Source: Nitrospirae bacterium JdFR-86 (GTDB lineage Bacteria > Nitrospirota > Thermodesulfovibrionia > Thermodesulfovibrionales > JdFR-86). From it: a stretch of DNA of 52,671 bases. The translations under genes and the position numbers were made by a program. Location of the stretch: contig MTOV01000020.1 in NCBI GenBank assembly GCA_002011815.1, positions 54,942-107,612 of the forward strand, written 5' to 3'. This document shows positions 15,776-24,392 of the stretch, in pieces. The notes under the pieces were generated by a model that saw only the letters and a list, made by a program, of their open reading frames with translations, searched no databases and was not told the origin of the DNA. Every line of letters starts with the position of its first letter. The stretch's first letter is position 1.

Positions 15776-17164
15776 TTATTTGTACAGGACAATCTTGTTT
15801 CTGCCGCTTTCTTTTGCCTGAAGAAGGGCATCATCTGCACGGCTTATAAGGTCATCCTGAGTTTTTATTGTTTTGTGCGGAAATGTGGCTATGCCGATGC
15901 TTGCTGTGATTCTGGTCTTTGGCTTAAGCCCTTTAAAGCGGTGTTTTTTGATTTCATTTCTCAGTCTTTCTGCCTCTGCCTTTGCTCCCTTCAGCGGCGT
16001 ATGCGGCATTATCATTATAAATTCTTCCCCGCCGTATCTGGCAAAGATATCGCTTTTTCTCGTATAGCCTTTCACAAGCTGAGCGAATTCCCTGAGAACC
16101 ATGTCTCCGGTTCTATGTCCGTATGTGTCGTTTATACGTTTGAAATAATCTATATCGAACATGATACAGCTTAACGGGGTTTTGTATCTCTGTGCCCTGC
16201 TGAATTCATTTTCAAGTCTGTGGTAAAGGTATCTGATGTTGTATACGCCGGTCAGAAAGTCGGTTATGGCAAGTTTTTCAAGTTGTGCCTTCTCTGATTT
16301 TATTTTTTCGAAAAGGAGTGCATTGTTTAAGGCGTTTGCACATATGCTGGCAACACCCTGACAAAGTTTGATTTCTCTGTCTGTAAAGGTGTGTCTTTTC
16401 CTTGATGTCCTCAGAAACAGCGTTCCTATGATTTCGTCTCTGAATACCACTGGAACCACGACTATGGACTTGATTCCAAGTGGTGCAATGATGTCTCTTA
16501 CAGGTTTCATTAGCGGGTCTTTCATTGCATCTTTCACAATAACGGTTTGTTTTGTCTTAAGTGCTTTCTCTATCTCAGGGTATTTCCTCAGGTCAAGCTT
16601 CAGGTGTTTAAGCAAGGGATTTTCAAAGGTTGACACTACATTGGCGTGTCTGCCTGCGCCCACACTCAGCATCGAGCACCTTGTGACACACATCATCTCG
16701 CTCAGCTTCTTGACTGCAAGATATAAGACCTTCTGCGGGTCAAGAGTTGATGAGACAAGATATGTGAGTTCTACTATAGCCTCAAGGTCCTTTTTTTCCT
16801 GATAAAGGGTTTCGATACAACCCCTTCTGTTCAGCACTACATCGAGTTTATATGCAAGGTCATTACTGTAATAAGGCGAGAGCATGTAATATTCAATATC
16901 ATGTCTTATTACGCGGTTAAGCCCCTCTGGTATGCTGGAGACCATTGCGATTACAGGACAGCGCGCCTCAATATGGTTTATCTTTCCAAGACAGGAAGGA
17001 CTGCCTACTATAAGTGCGTCCGGAGGGTTTTCCTTGAGCCTTTTTTCTAAGTTCTTCAGCGTAGAGACAAATTCAGCAGAGTACTGCCGGTGTTCTTTAA
17101 AAAACTCTTTAAGGAATTTTAAAGACTCTTTATCTTTCTCGCATATAACAATATCTTTTCTCAT
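15776..17164 (-). CDS. Diguanylate cyclase with receiver-like, GAF and GGDEF domains
   Basis: 462 residues. Residues 1-115 resemble a receiver fold without clear phosphorylation residues. A GAF sensor domain spans about 135-290 (LTYLVSSTLDPQKVLYLAVKKLSEMM...). A GGDEF domain is at 300-462 with active-site GGEEF and an RKSD sequence five residues before it, matching the allosteric inhibitory I-site (RxxD). It should make c-di-GMP from two GTP with product feedback inhibition. No membrane segment is seen. It is monocistronic, beside the rfb operon. A GEMM-type riboswitch at 45445 could sense its product. Confidence 0.93.
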   Translation of the reverse strand: MRKDIVICEKDKESLKFLKEFFKEHRQYSAEFVSTLKNLEKRLKENPPDALIVGSPSCLGKINHIEARCPVIAMVSSIPEGLNRVIRHDIEYYMLSPYYSNDLAYKLDVVLNRRGCIETLYQEKKDLEAIVELTYLVSSTLDPQKVLYLAVKKLSEMMCVTRCSMLSVGAGRHANVVSTFENPLLKHLKLDLRKYPEIEKALKTKQTVIVKDAMKDPLMKPVRDIIAPLGIKSIVVVPVVFRDEIIGTLFLRTSRKRHTFTDREIKLCQGVASICANALNNALLFEKIKSEKAQLEKLAITDFLTGVYNIRYLYHRLENEFSRAQRYKTPLSCIMFDIDYFKRINDTYGHRTGDMVLREFAQLVKGYTRKSDIFARYGGEEFIMIMPHTPLKGAKAEAERLRNEIKKHRFKGLKPKTRITASIGIATFPHKTIKTQDDLISRADDALLQAKESGRNKIVLYK

Positions 17165-17235
17165 TTTACTTTAAATAGTATATCATAATGCTTTAAAATA
17201 TAAAATAAATTTGCCTTTTAGGCATGGTTTTGGAA

Positions 17236-17265
17236 TTGTAGTTTGGAGCTTTAATGGGGTATACT
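17236..17265 (+). promoter_or_regulatory. Candidate sigma-70 promoter of the rfb operon
   Basis: TTGTAG (17236-17241) and TATACT (17260-17265) are separated by 18 bases, about 30 bases upstream of the rfbA start. Confidence 0.45.
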
Positions 17266-17295
17266 TAAGGCACTAAAAATAAGGGAGGTCTGCAA

Positions 17296-18363
17296 TTGAA
17301 GGCACTGGTTTTGAGCGGAGGAAAGGGGACAAGGTTAAGACCGCTGACACATACCACTGCAAAGCAGCTTATACCTGTAGCGAACAAACCGATAATACAT
17401 TATGTTATTGATTCCATTGTAAAGGCAGGCATAAAGGACATAGGTGTGATAATTGCGCCTGAGACAGGGCAGGACGTGAAGGACGCTGTTGGGGATGGAA
17501 GCCGCTGGGGTGTAAACATTACATATATTCTTCAGGACGAGCCTGCAGGTCTTGCCCATGCAGTGAAGACTGCAAAGGGGTTCCTTGGTGATTCTCCGTT
17601 TGTAATGTATCTTGGTGACAACCTCATTGGTATGGAAATAGACGGCTTTATTGATGAGTTTAACAGAGAACATTGCGATGCCCTGATTCTCCTTAAGCAC
17701 GTTGCTGAGCCGCAGAGGTTCGGTGTGGCTGAGATAAATGACAAAGGTGAAGTTGTAAGGCTGATTGAGAAGCCTAAAGAGCCGCCTTCAGATCTTGCCC
17801 TTGTCGGTGTTTATGTGTTTTCTCCTGATATACACAATGCGATTGATGTGATAAAGCCTTCGTGGAGAGGAGAACTTGAGATTACCGACGCCATACAGGA
17901 ACTTATATCAGGCAATAAGAAAGTAAAGAGTCATATACTTGATTCGTGGTGGCTTGATACAGGGAAAAAAGACGATATGCTTGAGGCAAACCGGGTAGTG
18001 CTTGACGAGATGATACATTCTGATATAAAGGGCAAGGTAGATGCTGAAAGCAAGGTCATTGGAAGAGTGTCGATAGATGAAGGCTCTTATATCGAAAACA
18101 GCACCGTAAGAGGACCTGCCGTTATCGGGAAAAATACCGTTGTCAGAAACTCCTTTGTGGGTCCTTATACGAGTATAGGCAACGACTGTCTGGTTGAGAA
18201 TACATCTGTAGAGTTTTCCGTGATGCTGGATGGCTCAAAGGTCATAGGTATAGAAAGGCTTGAGGAGAGTCTTGTCGGAAAGAAATCCGTTATCTGCAAG
18301 GACGATGTTCCGCATAAGGCATTAAGACTACATATAGGCGATGATTCAGAGGTAAGGCTTTAA
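17296..18363 (+). CDS. rfbA: Glucose-1-phosphate thymidylyltransferase, long form
   Basis: 355 residues starting at TTG 17296, which is preceded by AAGGGAGGT with good spacing. The nucleotidyltransferase signature LSGGKGTRLRPLT is at the N-terminus. A left-handed beta-helix of hexapeptide repeats occupies the C-terminal third (GRVSIDEGSYIENSTVRGPAVIGKNTVV). The enzyme couples dTTP and glucose-1-phosphate to dTDP-glucose, the first step to dTDP-rhamnose. The long form with the beta-helix is common in archaea and some bacteria, unlike the 290-residue E. coli enzyme. It is the first gene of rfbACDB, each overlapping the next. Confidence 0.93.
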   Translation: MKALVLSGGKGTRLRPLTHTTAKQLIPVANKPIIHYVIDSIVKAGIKDIGVIIAPETGQDVKDAVGDGSRWGVNITYILQDEPAGLAHAVKTAKGFLGDSPFVMYLGDNLIGMEIDGFIDEFNREHCDALILLKHVAEPQRFGVAEINDKGEVVRLIEKPKEPPSDLALVGVYVFSPDIHNAIDVIKPSWRGELEITDAIQELISGNKKVKSHILDSWWLDTGKKDDMLEANRVVLDEMIHSDIKGKVDAESKVIGRVSIDEGSYIENSTVRGPAVIGKNTVVRNSFVGPYTSIGNDCLVENTSVEFSVMLDGSKVIGIERLEESLVGKKSVICKDDVPHKALRLHIGDDSEVRL

Positions 18364-18839
18364 TGAAATTTAATGCAGGGGAAATAGAAGGAGTAATTAT
18401 AAAAGACCTGAAGTTTTATAATGACGAACGAGGCTGGCTTACTGAACTCTTCAGGCATGACGAGATAGACAAAAGTGTTTATCCTGTTATGTCCTATATC
18501 TCGATGACCCTGCCAGGTGTTCAGCGTGGTCCTCATGCTCACAAAGAGCAGACAGATTATTTTGTATTCTTGTCGTCTACCTTTAAACTCGTTCTCTGGG
18601 ACTCAAGGGAAGACTCTCCCACCTATATGAACCGGAAGGTTCTTTTTACTGGAAAGGACGACCCGAAATGTGTAATTGTTCCGCCCGGGGTAGTGCATGC
18701 TTATAAGAACATAGGGACAGAAAAGGGGCTGGTGCTGAATTTCCCTAACAGGCTTTATGCCGGATGGGGTAAGAAAGAGCCAGTGGATGAAGTAAGGTAT
18801 GAGAACGACCCGGACACCATATACAAGGTGGATGAATGA
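18363..18839 (+). CDS. rfbC: dTDP-4-dehydrorhamnose 3,5-epimerase family protein
   Basis: 158 residues, a cupin of the RmlC family (MTLPGVQRGPHAHKEQTDYFVFLSSTFKLVLWDSREDSPTY in sequence order). It is shorter and more divergent than E. coli RfbC (185 residues). The active-site histidine lies in GPHAHKEQ, and a PPGVVHAYKN segment binds metal or substrate in related cupins. Position between rfbA and rfbD supports the 3,5-epimerase role; a related sugar epimerase or isomerase is possible. Start ATG overlaps the rfbA stop (TAATG). Confidence 0.82.
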   Translation: MKFNAGEIEGVIIKDLKFYNDERGWLTELFRHDEIDKSVYPVMSYISMTLPGVQRGPHAHKEQTDYFVFLSSTFKLVLWDSREDSPTYMNRKVLFTGKDDPKCVIVPPGVVHAYKNIGTEKGLVLNFPNRLYAGWGKKEPVDEVRYENDPDTIYKVDE

Positions 18840-19681
18840 GAGTACTGGTAACCGGCTCTGGTGGACAACTTGCAAGGGAAGTAATAAAGGTTTCAAATAC
18901 CGAAGGTTACGATACAACTGCCCTTGAAAGGCAATCCCTTGATATTACGGATTTCAGTGCCGTTTCAAAAACCATCTCTGAACTCAAGCCTGATGTTGTC
19001 ATAAACTGTGCTGCATATAACAATGTAGACGGTGCTGAAGATGACTGGGAGAGTGCATTTCTTGTAAACGGCATAGGTGTAAAAAATCTTGCGCTTGCAT
19101 GCAATGCAAACGGCTCGGTTCTTGTTCATTTCAGCACGGATTACGTGTTTGACGGAGATAATAAGAAGCCTTATACAATAGCGGACAGGCCAAACCCGGT
19201 AAGCAGGTATGGCAAGAGCAAATTGTTAGGCGAAGAGCTTCTTAAAAACCACGCAGAGAGATATTTTCTCATAAGGACGAGCTGGGTTTTCGGACTTGGA
19301 AAGTTTTCATTTCCGAAAAAGGTAATTGAATGGGCGTCGAAAAACGAGAACCTCAGGATAGTGGATGACCAGATTGCAAGTCCTTCTTACACTGTGGATC
19401 TGGCAGAGGCACTTATGAAGCTGATAAAGACAGGCAATTACGGACTTTATCACATGACGAATTCAGGTTACTGCAGCCGGTATGAATGGGCGGCTTTTAT
19501 ACTGAAAAAGATAAACTGGCAGGGCAGGCTTGAGCCGGCAAAAAGCGCTGAGTTCAACACACCTGCAAGAAGACCTGAATTTTCAGTGCTTGATAATTTC
19601 CCGCTTGCTCAGACAATCGGCAGGCTTTTACCCTCCTGGCAGGATGCGACTGAAAGATTCTTAAACGAGGTGACCGGATGA
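18836..19681 (+). CDS. rfbD: dTDP-4-dehydrorhamnose reductase
   Basis: 281 residues of the extended short-chain dehydrogenase family. It has the N-terminal glycine motif TGSGGQLAREV, the NCAAYNNVDGAEDD segment typical of RmlD, the catalytic YGKSK, and STDYVFDG. It reduces dTDP-4-keto-rhamnose to dTDP-rhamnose with NAD(P)H. It overlaps rfbC and rfbB by ATGA junctions. Confidence 0.94.
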   Translation: MRVLVTGSGGQLAREVIKVSNTEGYDTTALERQSLDITDFSAVSKTISELKPDVVINCAAYNNVDGAEDDWESAFLVNGIGVKNLALACNANGSVLVHFSTDYVFDGDNKKPYTIADRPNPVSRYGKSKLLGEELLKNHAERYFLIRTSWVFGLGKFSFPKKVIEWASKNENLRIVDDQIASPSYTVDLAEALMKLIKTGNYGLYHMTNSGYCSRYEWAAFILKKINWQGRLEPAKSAEFNTPARRPEFSVLDNFPLAQTIGRLLPSWQDATERFLNEVTG

Positions 19682-20643
19682 AAAAGATTTTCGTTACAGG
19701 CGGGGCTGGCTTCATAGGAGCGAATTTTATAAGGTTTCTTCTTGAAAACTCCGGTGATATAGCCGTGTTCAACCTCGACAAGCTTACATATGCCGGAGAC
19801 CTTGAAAGACTGAAAGACCTGTCATCCGACAAGAGATATAATTTCATCGAGGGCGATATATGCGACAAGGAGATTGTAAGGAGTATATTTTCCAGGGGCA
19901 TTGATACAGTGGTTCATTTTGCTGCAGAAAGCCATGTAGACAGGTCTATAGACGATGCCTTTCCTTTTGAAAGAACAAACGTGCAGGGCACTCTTAATCT
20001 TCTTGATGCCGCAAGGCATTCCGATATAGAGATGTTTGTTCACATATCCACGGATGAAGTATACGGGGAAATCAAAGAAGGTCAGTTTTTCGAGACTACG
20101 CCTCTTAACCCCAACAGTCCGTATTCTGCAAGCAAGGCGGCAGGAGACCTGTTTGTCAGGGCGTATCAGCATACATACGGCTTACCTGCGATAGTGCTCA
20201 GACCGTCGAATAATTATGGACCGTGGCAGTATCCGGAAAAGCTCATCCCTGTAGTCATAAGCAGGGCAGTGGATGACAAGCCAGTGCCTGTGTATGCACA
20301 AGGGCTTAATGTCAGGGAATGGCTTTATGTAGAGGACTGTGCAGAGGCAGTGTTTCAGGTGATTGAAAAGGGAAAGGCAGGAGAGGTCTATAATGTCGGA
20401 AGCGGACAGGAAAAAAGAAATATAGATGTGGTGAAAACGATACTCTCCATACTCGGAAAGCCAGAGTCCCTGATAGAGTACGTAAAGGACAGACCTGGTC
20501 ATGACTTCCGCTACAGCCTGAATGCAGACAAGATAAAGAAAGAAATCGGCTGGCAGCCTAAAACAGGATTTGACGAAGGCATAGAAAAGACCGTCCGCTG
20601 GTATCTTAATAATGAGAAATGGTGGCGGAGGTTTTCCTCCTGA
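19678..20643 (+). CDS. rfbB: dTDP-glucose 4,6-dehydratase
   Basis: 321 residues. The NAD-binding motif TGGAGFIGANF is followed by HFAAESHVDRSI, the STDEVYG active-site segment and catalytic YSASKAA, then RPSNNYGPWQYPEKLIP, all diagnostic of RmlB. It makes dTDP-4-keto-6-deoxyglucose, the second step of dTDP-rhamnose synthesis. It is the last gene of the operon. Its 3' end overlaps the convergent polX gene by 38 bases. Confidence 0.95.
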   Translation: MKKIFVTGGAGFIGANFIRFLLENSGDIAVFNLDKLTYAGDLERLKDLSSDKRYNFIEGDICDKEIVRSIFSRGIDTVVHFAAESHVDRSIDDAFPFERTNVQGTLNLLDAARHSDIEMFVHISTDEVYGEIKEGQFFETTPLNPNSPYSASKAAGDLFVRAYQHTYGLPAIVLRPSNNYGPWQYPEKLIPVVISRAVDDKPVPVYAQGLNVREWLYVEDCAEAVFQVIEKGKAGEVYNVGSGQEKRNIDVVKTILSILGKPESLIEYVKDRPGHDFRYSLNADKIKKEIGWQPKTGFDEGIEKTVRWYLNNEKWWRRFSS

Positions 20644-22339
20644 ACGTTTTGATTAAAAACTTATAGTCCAATGTATTAAGCACATCGTCCTTTTCAAGCC
20701 ATCCTCTTCTTGCTATGTGGACTCCGTAGGACATGTAGTCGAACTGGCTGAGTATATGGGTATCCGTGCCGATGATTATCGGAATGGACATTTCTTTTGC
20801 TGCTTTTGCATGAATGTCGTTTAAGTCGAGTCTAAGAGGGTAGGCGTTTATCTCCAAGGCAGTGCCTGTTTCTTTTGCTGTCTTAAGCATCAGTTTGATA
20901 TCCACATCGTATGCATCACGCTCGCCGATAAGCCTTCCTGTAGGATGAGCAATAGCGGTTACATAAGGGTTTTTCATTGCGGCTATCAGTCTTTCAGTGA
21001 GTTTTTCCCTTGACTGTCTGAACCCGGAGTGAATGGATGCAATTACTATATCCAGTCTTTTTAGAATCTCATCCGGCAAATCCAATGTGTAATCGCTTCT
21101 TATATCAACCTCTACGCCTTTAAGCACTTTGAACCCTCTGAGTTTTTTGTTTATTGCATCTATCTCTTTAATCTCATCGAGGATTTTTTCTTCGTTCATT
21201 CCTCCGGCTATGCCGAGACCTTTGGAATGGTCTGTTATTGCAATGTATTCGTATCCTCTTTGTTTTGCAGCTTCTATGAGTTCGGGAAGCTTGTGGCTTC
21301 CGTCGCTGTATTTTGTATGGACATGGAGGTCCCCTTTAATGTCAGTGAGTTCTATAAGGGTTGGAAGTCTTCCTTCTTCTGCGGCTTCTATTTCACCTGT
21401 GTCTTCCCTGAGTTCAGGCGGTATATAGGGAAGTCCGAGGATGTTGTAAATGTCTTCTTCTTTTTCACCTCCGATTCTCCTGTTGCCTTTGAACACGCCG
21501 TATTCGTTAATCTTAAGGCCTGCCTTCAGAGCCATCTCCCTTAGCCTTATGTTATGCGCCTTGCTTCCTGTAAAGTAGGCGAGGGCTGCGCCAAAGGATT
21601 TTTCCTCGACTACCCGGAGGTCAACCTGTATGCCTTCTTCAAGCACAACGCTTGATTTGGTAGTGCCATGCATCAGGATGTCTTTTACGTGCGGAAGATG
21701 AACAAACACGTTCATGACTTTTTTCGGGTCGGTGGATGTGCACAGGATATCTATGTCTTTTATGGTTTCCTTCCACCGTCTAAGACTTCCTGCAAGAGAA
21801 AGCTCTTTTACAGGGGCTTTTTCCCTTAAGTGGTTTAGAATGTTCTCTGCAATAGGGAGCACTTTTCCAAGAGGCTGTCTTTCCCTGCCTCTTTTAAGCA
21901 TCTCTATGCCTTTAAGGATGTTGTCCTCGGTCTTCTTCTTTATGCCTGGAAGCCCTGCAAGTTTGTGTTCTTTTGCAAGGCGTTCAAGTTTGTCTATACC
22001 CGTTATATTCAGTTTTTCAAACAGGAGTTTTGCTGTTTTAGGACCTAATCCAGGCACAGAGACAAGCATGGTGAGACCTTCAGGTACTTGTTTTCTGAGT
22101 TCGTCGTAGGTTTTGAGTTTTCCGGTCTTTACGATTTCTTCTATCTTTTCTGCAAGGTCTTGTCCGATACCAGGAAGTTTAAGAAGTTCCTCCTTAGGGG
22201 TTTCTGCAACGTCTTTCTGAAAGCCTTCGATGTTCTGGGCGGCTTTTCGGTATGCCCTTATCCTGAAGGGGTTTTCGCCTTTTATCTCAAGAAGGTCTGC
22301 GATCTTCCTGAATATATTCGCTATCTCCTGATTTTTCAT
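20606..22339 (-). CDS. polX: PolX family DNA polymerase with PHP exonuclease
   Basis: 577 residues, the normal length of bacterial PolX. Helix-hairpin-helix repeats lie at 50-130 (LPGIGQDLAEKIEEI, VPGLGPKTAKLLFE). The family X nucleotidyltransferase palm has GSLRRWKETIKDIDILCTS (catalytic D-x-D). The C-terminal PHP domain begins DLHVHTKYSDGSHKL, with further metal ligands in AITDHSKGLG and AIAHPTGRL. It fills short gaps in base-excision repair and degrades 3' ends. It overlaps the upstream DUF72 gene by four bases (ATGA). Confidence 0.94.
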   Translation of the reverse strand: MKNQEIANIFRKIADLLEIKGENPFRIRAYRKAAQNIEGFQKDVAETPKEELLKLPGIGQDLAEKIEEIVKTGKLKTYDELRKQVPEGLTMLVSVPGLGPKTAKLLFEKLNITGIDKLERLAKEHKLAGLPGIKKKTEDNILKGIEMLKRGRERQPLGKVLPIAENILNHLREKAPVKELSLAGSLRRWKETIKDIDILCTSTDPKKVMNVFVHLPHVKDILMHGTTKSSVVLEEGIQVDLRVVEEKSFGAALAYFTGSKAHNIRLREMALKAGLKINEYGVFKGNRRIGGEKEEDIYNILGLPYIPPELREDTGEIEAAEEGRLPTLIELTDIKGDLHVHTKYSDGSHKLPELIEAAKQRGYEYIAITDHSKGLGIAGGMNEEKILDEIKEIDAINKKLRGFKVLKGVEVDIRSDYTLDLPDEILKRLDIVIASIHSGFRQSREKLTERLIAAMKNPYVTAIAHPTGRLIGERDAYDVDIKLMLKTAKETGTALEINAYPLRLDLNDIHAKAAKEMSIPIIIGTDTHILSQFDYMSYGVHIARRGWLEKDDVLNTLDYKFLIKTFRRKTSATISHY

Positions 22340-23064
22340 GATTTAAGGATTTTTTTGAGCTCAAGGGCGTTCTTAGGGGCATAGCCGTAGGCATCGTTGT
22401 TGAAATATATAAACACGTCTTTATTCTGTTTGAGATATTTCCTGATTCTTTTTGCGTCGTTTTTAAGTTCTTCTTCTGTATAGCATGAGTTGTATCTGCC
22501 TCTTCTTCCATGTCTTCTTATATAGACAAAATCGCCTGTTACAGGCAGGTCGTCTATATAAGGTGGCCAGTCTGCCATGCAGAGGCTTTGCCCCTGTGTC
22601 TCAAGAAGTGAGATTATGTCTTTGTCTATCCATGATTCATCCCTGAATTCAAATGTATTTTTTACTCCGTAGGGTTTTAAAGCGTTGATGAATTCTTCAA
22701 GCAGGGTAATGTTCTTTCCGAATTTCGGTGGAAACTGCCAGAGTATTACCCCCAGTTTTTCCTTAAGCAAGGATGCTCTTTGCATGAATGTATTCAGCAG
22801 CTCTTCCGGAGACCGGAGCCTCTTTATATGAGTAATAAGCTTGCTTCCCTTCAGTGCAAATGTAAAGTCTTCAGGTGTTTCTTCATACCATTTGCGAAAG
22901 GTCTTTTCCTCAGGCAGCCGGTAGAATGTTACATTCAGTTCGACTGTGGAGAATCTTTCTGAATAATGCTGAAACCATAGTCTTTGTGGGAGTCCCTCAG
23001 GGTAGAAATTACCTCTCCAGTGGGAGTATGAAAACCCGCTGCAGCCGATGTTTGCCTTTGGCAT
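22336..23064 (-). CDS. DUF72 family TIM-barrel protein
   Basis: 242 residues matching DUF72/YecE: IGCSGFSYSHWRGNFYPEGLP at the N-terminus, TVELNVTFYRLPEEKTFRKWYEETPEDFTFALKGSKLITHI, and FVYIRRHGRRGRYNSCYTEEEL near the end. The family folds as a TIM barrel related to endonuclease IV and xylose isomerase; its function is unknown. It is coupled to polX by an ATGA overlap, which could hint at a nucleic-acid-related role. Confidence 0.88.
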   Translation of the reverse strand: MPKANIGCSGFSYSHWRGNFYPEGLPQRLWFQHYSERFSTVELNVTFYRLPEEKTFRKWYEETPEDFTFALKGSKLITHIKRLRSPEELLNTFMQRASLLKEKLGVILWQFPPKFGKNITLLEEFINALKPYGVKNTFEFRDESWIDKDIISLLETQGQSLCMADWPPYIDDLPVTGDFVYIRRHGRRGRYNSCYTEEELKNDAKRIRKYLKQNKDVFIYFNNDAYGYAPKNALELKKILKS

Positions 23065-23188
23065 TAATAGATTTTATCATACGACATCAGAGAGTGAAAT
23101 CCAGTAATAATTTCAAAGGCTTTCCCCTTTAAAATTGTTCTTATCTCTGGTAATATTTATGAAATTTTTAAAAGAAAGGAGGAGCTTT

Positions 23189-24283
23189 ATGTCGAGGATT
23201 ACTTTAAGCGTTATCAAGGCGGATGTAGGCGGTTACGTAGGACATGCTACTATGCATCCGGATTTAGTTGATAAGGCTAATAAGAAGTTATCCGCTGCGC
23301 GCAAAAAAGGGCTTCTCGTAGATTTCTATGTTGCCAGTTGTGGAGACGACCTTGAGCTTATAATGACGCATAAAAAAGGCACAGACAGTAAGGAGATACA
23401 TGGCCTGGCATGGGACACCTTCACTGCATGCACAGAAGTAGCAAAGAAACTGAAGCTTTACGGTGCAGGGCAAGACCTTTTAAAAGATGCATTTTCAGGG
23501 AACATAAAAGGTCTTGGTCCGGGTGTTACAGAGATGGAATTCAATGAGAGGAAGAGCGAGCCAATAATTATATTTATGGCAGACAAGACCTCGCCAGGAG
23601 CATGGAATCTTCCGCTTTATAAGATGTTTGCTGATCCTTTCAACACAGCAGGTCTTGTTATAGACCCGGCGATGCACGAGGGGTTTGTATTTGAGGTGCT
23701 TGATATCAAAAAACACAAAAAGATTGCTCTTTCCTGCCCTGAGGAGATGTATGACCTTCTGATGTTCATAGGTGCAGTGGACAGGTTTATGATAAAGGCT
23801 GTGTACAGGAAAGACGGTGAGATTGGTGCAACGGCATCCACACAGAAGCTTTCGCTGGTAGCCGGACGCTATGTAGGAAAGGACGACCCTGTGCTTATAG
23901 TCAGGTGTCAGTCAGGGCTTCCTGCTGTTGGTGAGGCGCTTGAGCCGTTTGCGTTTGCACATCTGGTTGAAGGCTGGATGAGGGGGTCGCATCAGGGACC
24001 GCTTATGCCTGTCGCCTTCCACGATGCCAATCCATCAAGGTTTGATGGTCCACCGAGAGTCATTGCTGCCGGCTTCCAGCTCTGCAACGGAAAGCTCGAA
24101 GGTCCGGTAGACCTGTTTGATGACCCGTCATTCGACGAGGCAAGAAGGAAAGCAAATGAAATAGCCTACTATATGAGGGCACACGGTCCGTTTGAACCCC
24201 ATAGACTGGGGCTTGAGACCCTCGAATATACCACGATGCCTCAGTTGATGAAAAAGTTTGAAAAGAAATTCAAGCCGGAATAA
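23189..24283 (+). CDS. fbp: Fructose-1,6-bisphosphate aldolase/phosphatase
   Basis: 364 residues, the class V archaeal-type bifunctional enzyme (MSRITLSVIKADVGGYVGHATMHPDLV at the N-terminus, then DKTSPGAWNLPLYKMFADPFNTAGL with the aldolase lysine region, and a GLETLEYTTMP tail). It condenses triose phosphates and dephosphorylates the product to fructose-6-phosphate, a one-way gluconeogenic step. ATG 23189 is chosen because AAAGGAGGAG precedes it and the family begins MSRIT; the frame runs open to 23135. It is followed by a terminator and a phosphofructokinase, so both opposing steps of this node are adjacent. Confidence 0.95.
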   Translation: MSRITLSVIKADVGGYVGHATMHPDLVDKANKKLSAARKKGLLVDFYVASCGDDLELIMTHKKGTDSKEIHGLAWDTFTACTEVAKKLKLYGAGQDLLKDAFSGNIKGLGPGVTEMEFNERKSEPIIIFMADKTSPGAWNLPLYKMFADPFNTAGLVIDPAMHEGFVFEVLDIKKHKKIALSCPEEMYDLLMFIGAVDRFMIKAVYRKDGEIGATASTQKLSLVAGRYVGKDDPVLIVRCQSGLPAVGEALEPFAFAHLVEGWMRGSHQGPLMPVAFHDANPSRFDGPPRVIAAGFQLCNGKLEGPVDLFDDPSFDEARRKANEIAYYMRAHGPFEPHRLGLETLEYTTMPQLMKKFEKKFKPE

Positions 24284-24304
24284 AAACCGGTTTTTTCAAG
24301 GCAA

Positions 24305-24343
24305 GGGGGCAACGATTTTATATAAGTCGTTGACCCCTTTTTT
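24305..24343 (+). terminator. Intrinsic terminator after the FBP aldolase/phosphatase gene
   Basis: A GC-rich stem (GGGGGCAACGA with TCGTTGACCCC, one mismatch) closes an AT-rich loop and is followed by a run of six T's. Confidence 0.8.
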
Positions 24344-24392
24344 ATTTTAAGATAAAATCAGCCTTAGGGAGTCACAGGAGGTGAACTATACT

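Noticed and set aside
24284-24298. Palindrome AAAACCGGTTTT as the FBPase terminator
   Set aside because: Too weak and without loop; the strong hairpin at 24305-24343 follows.
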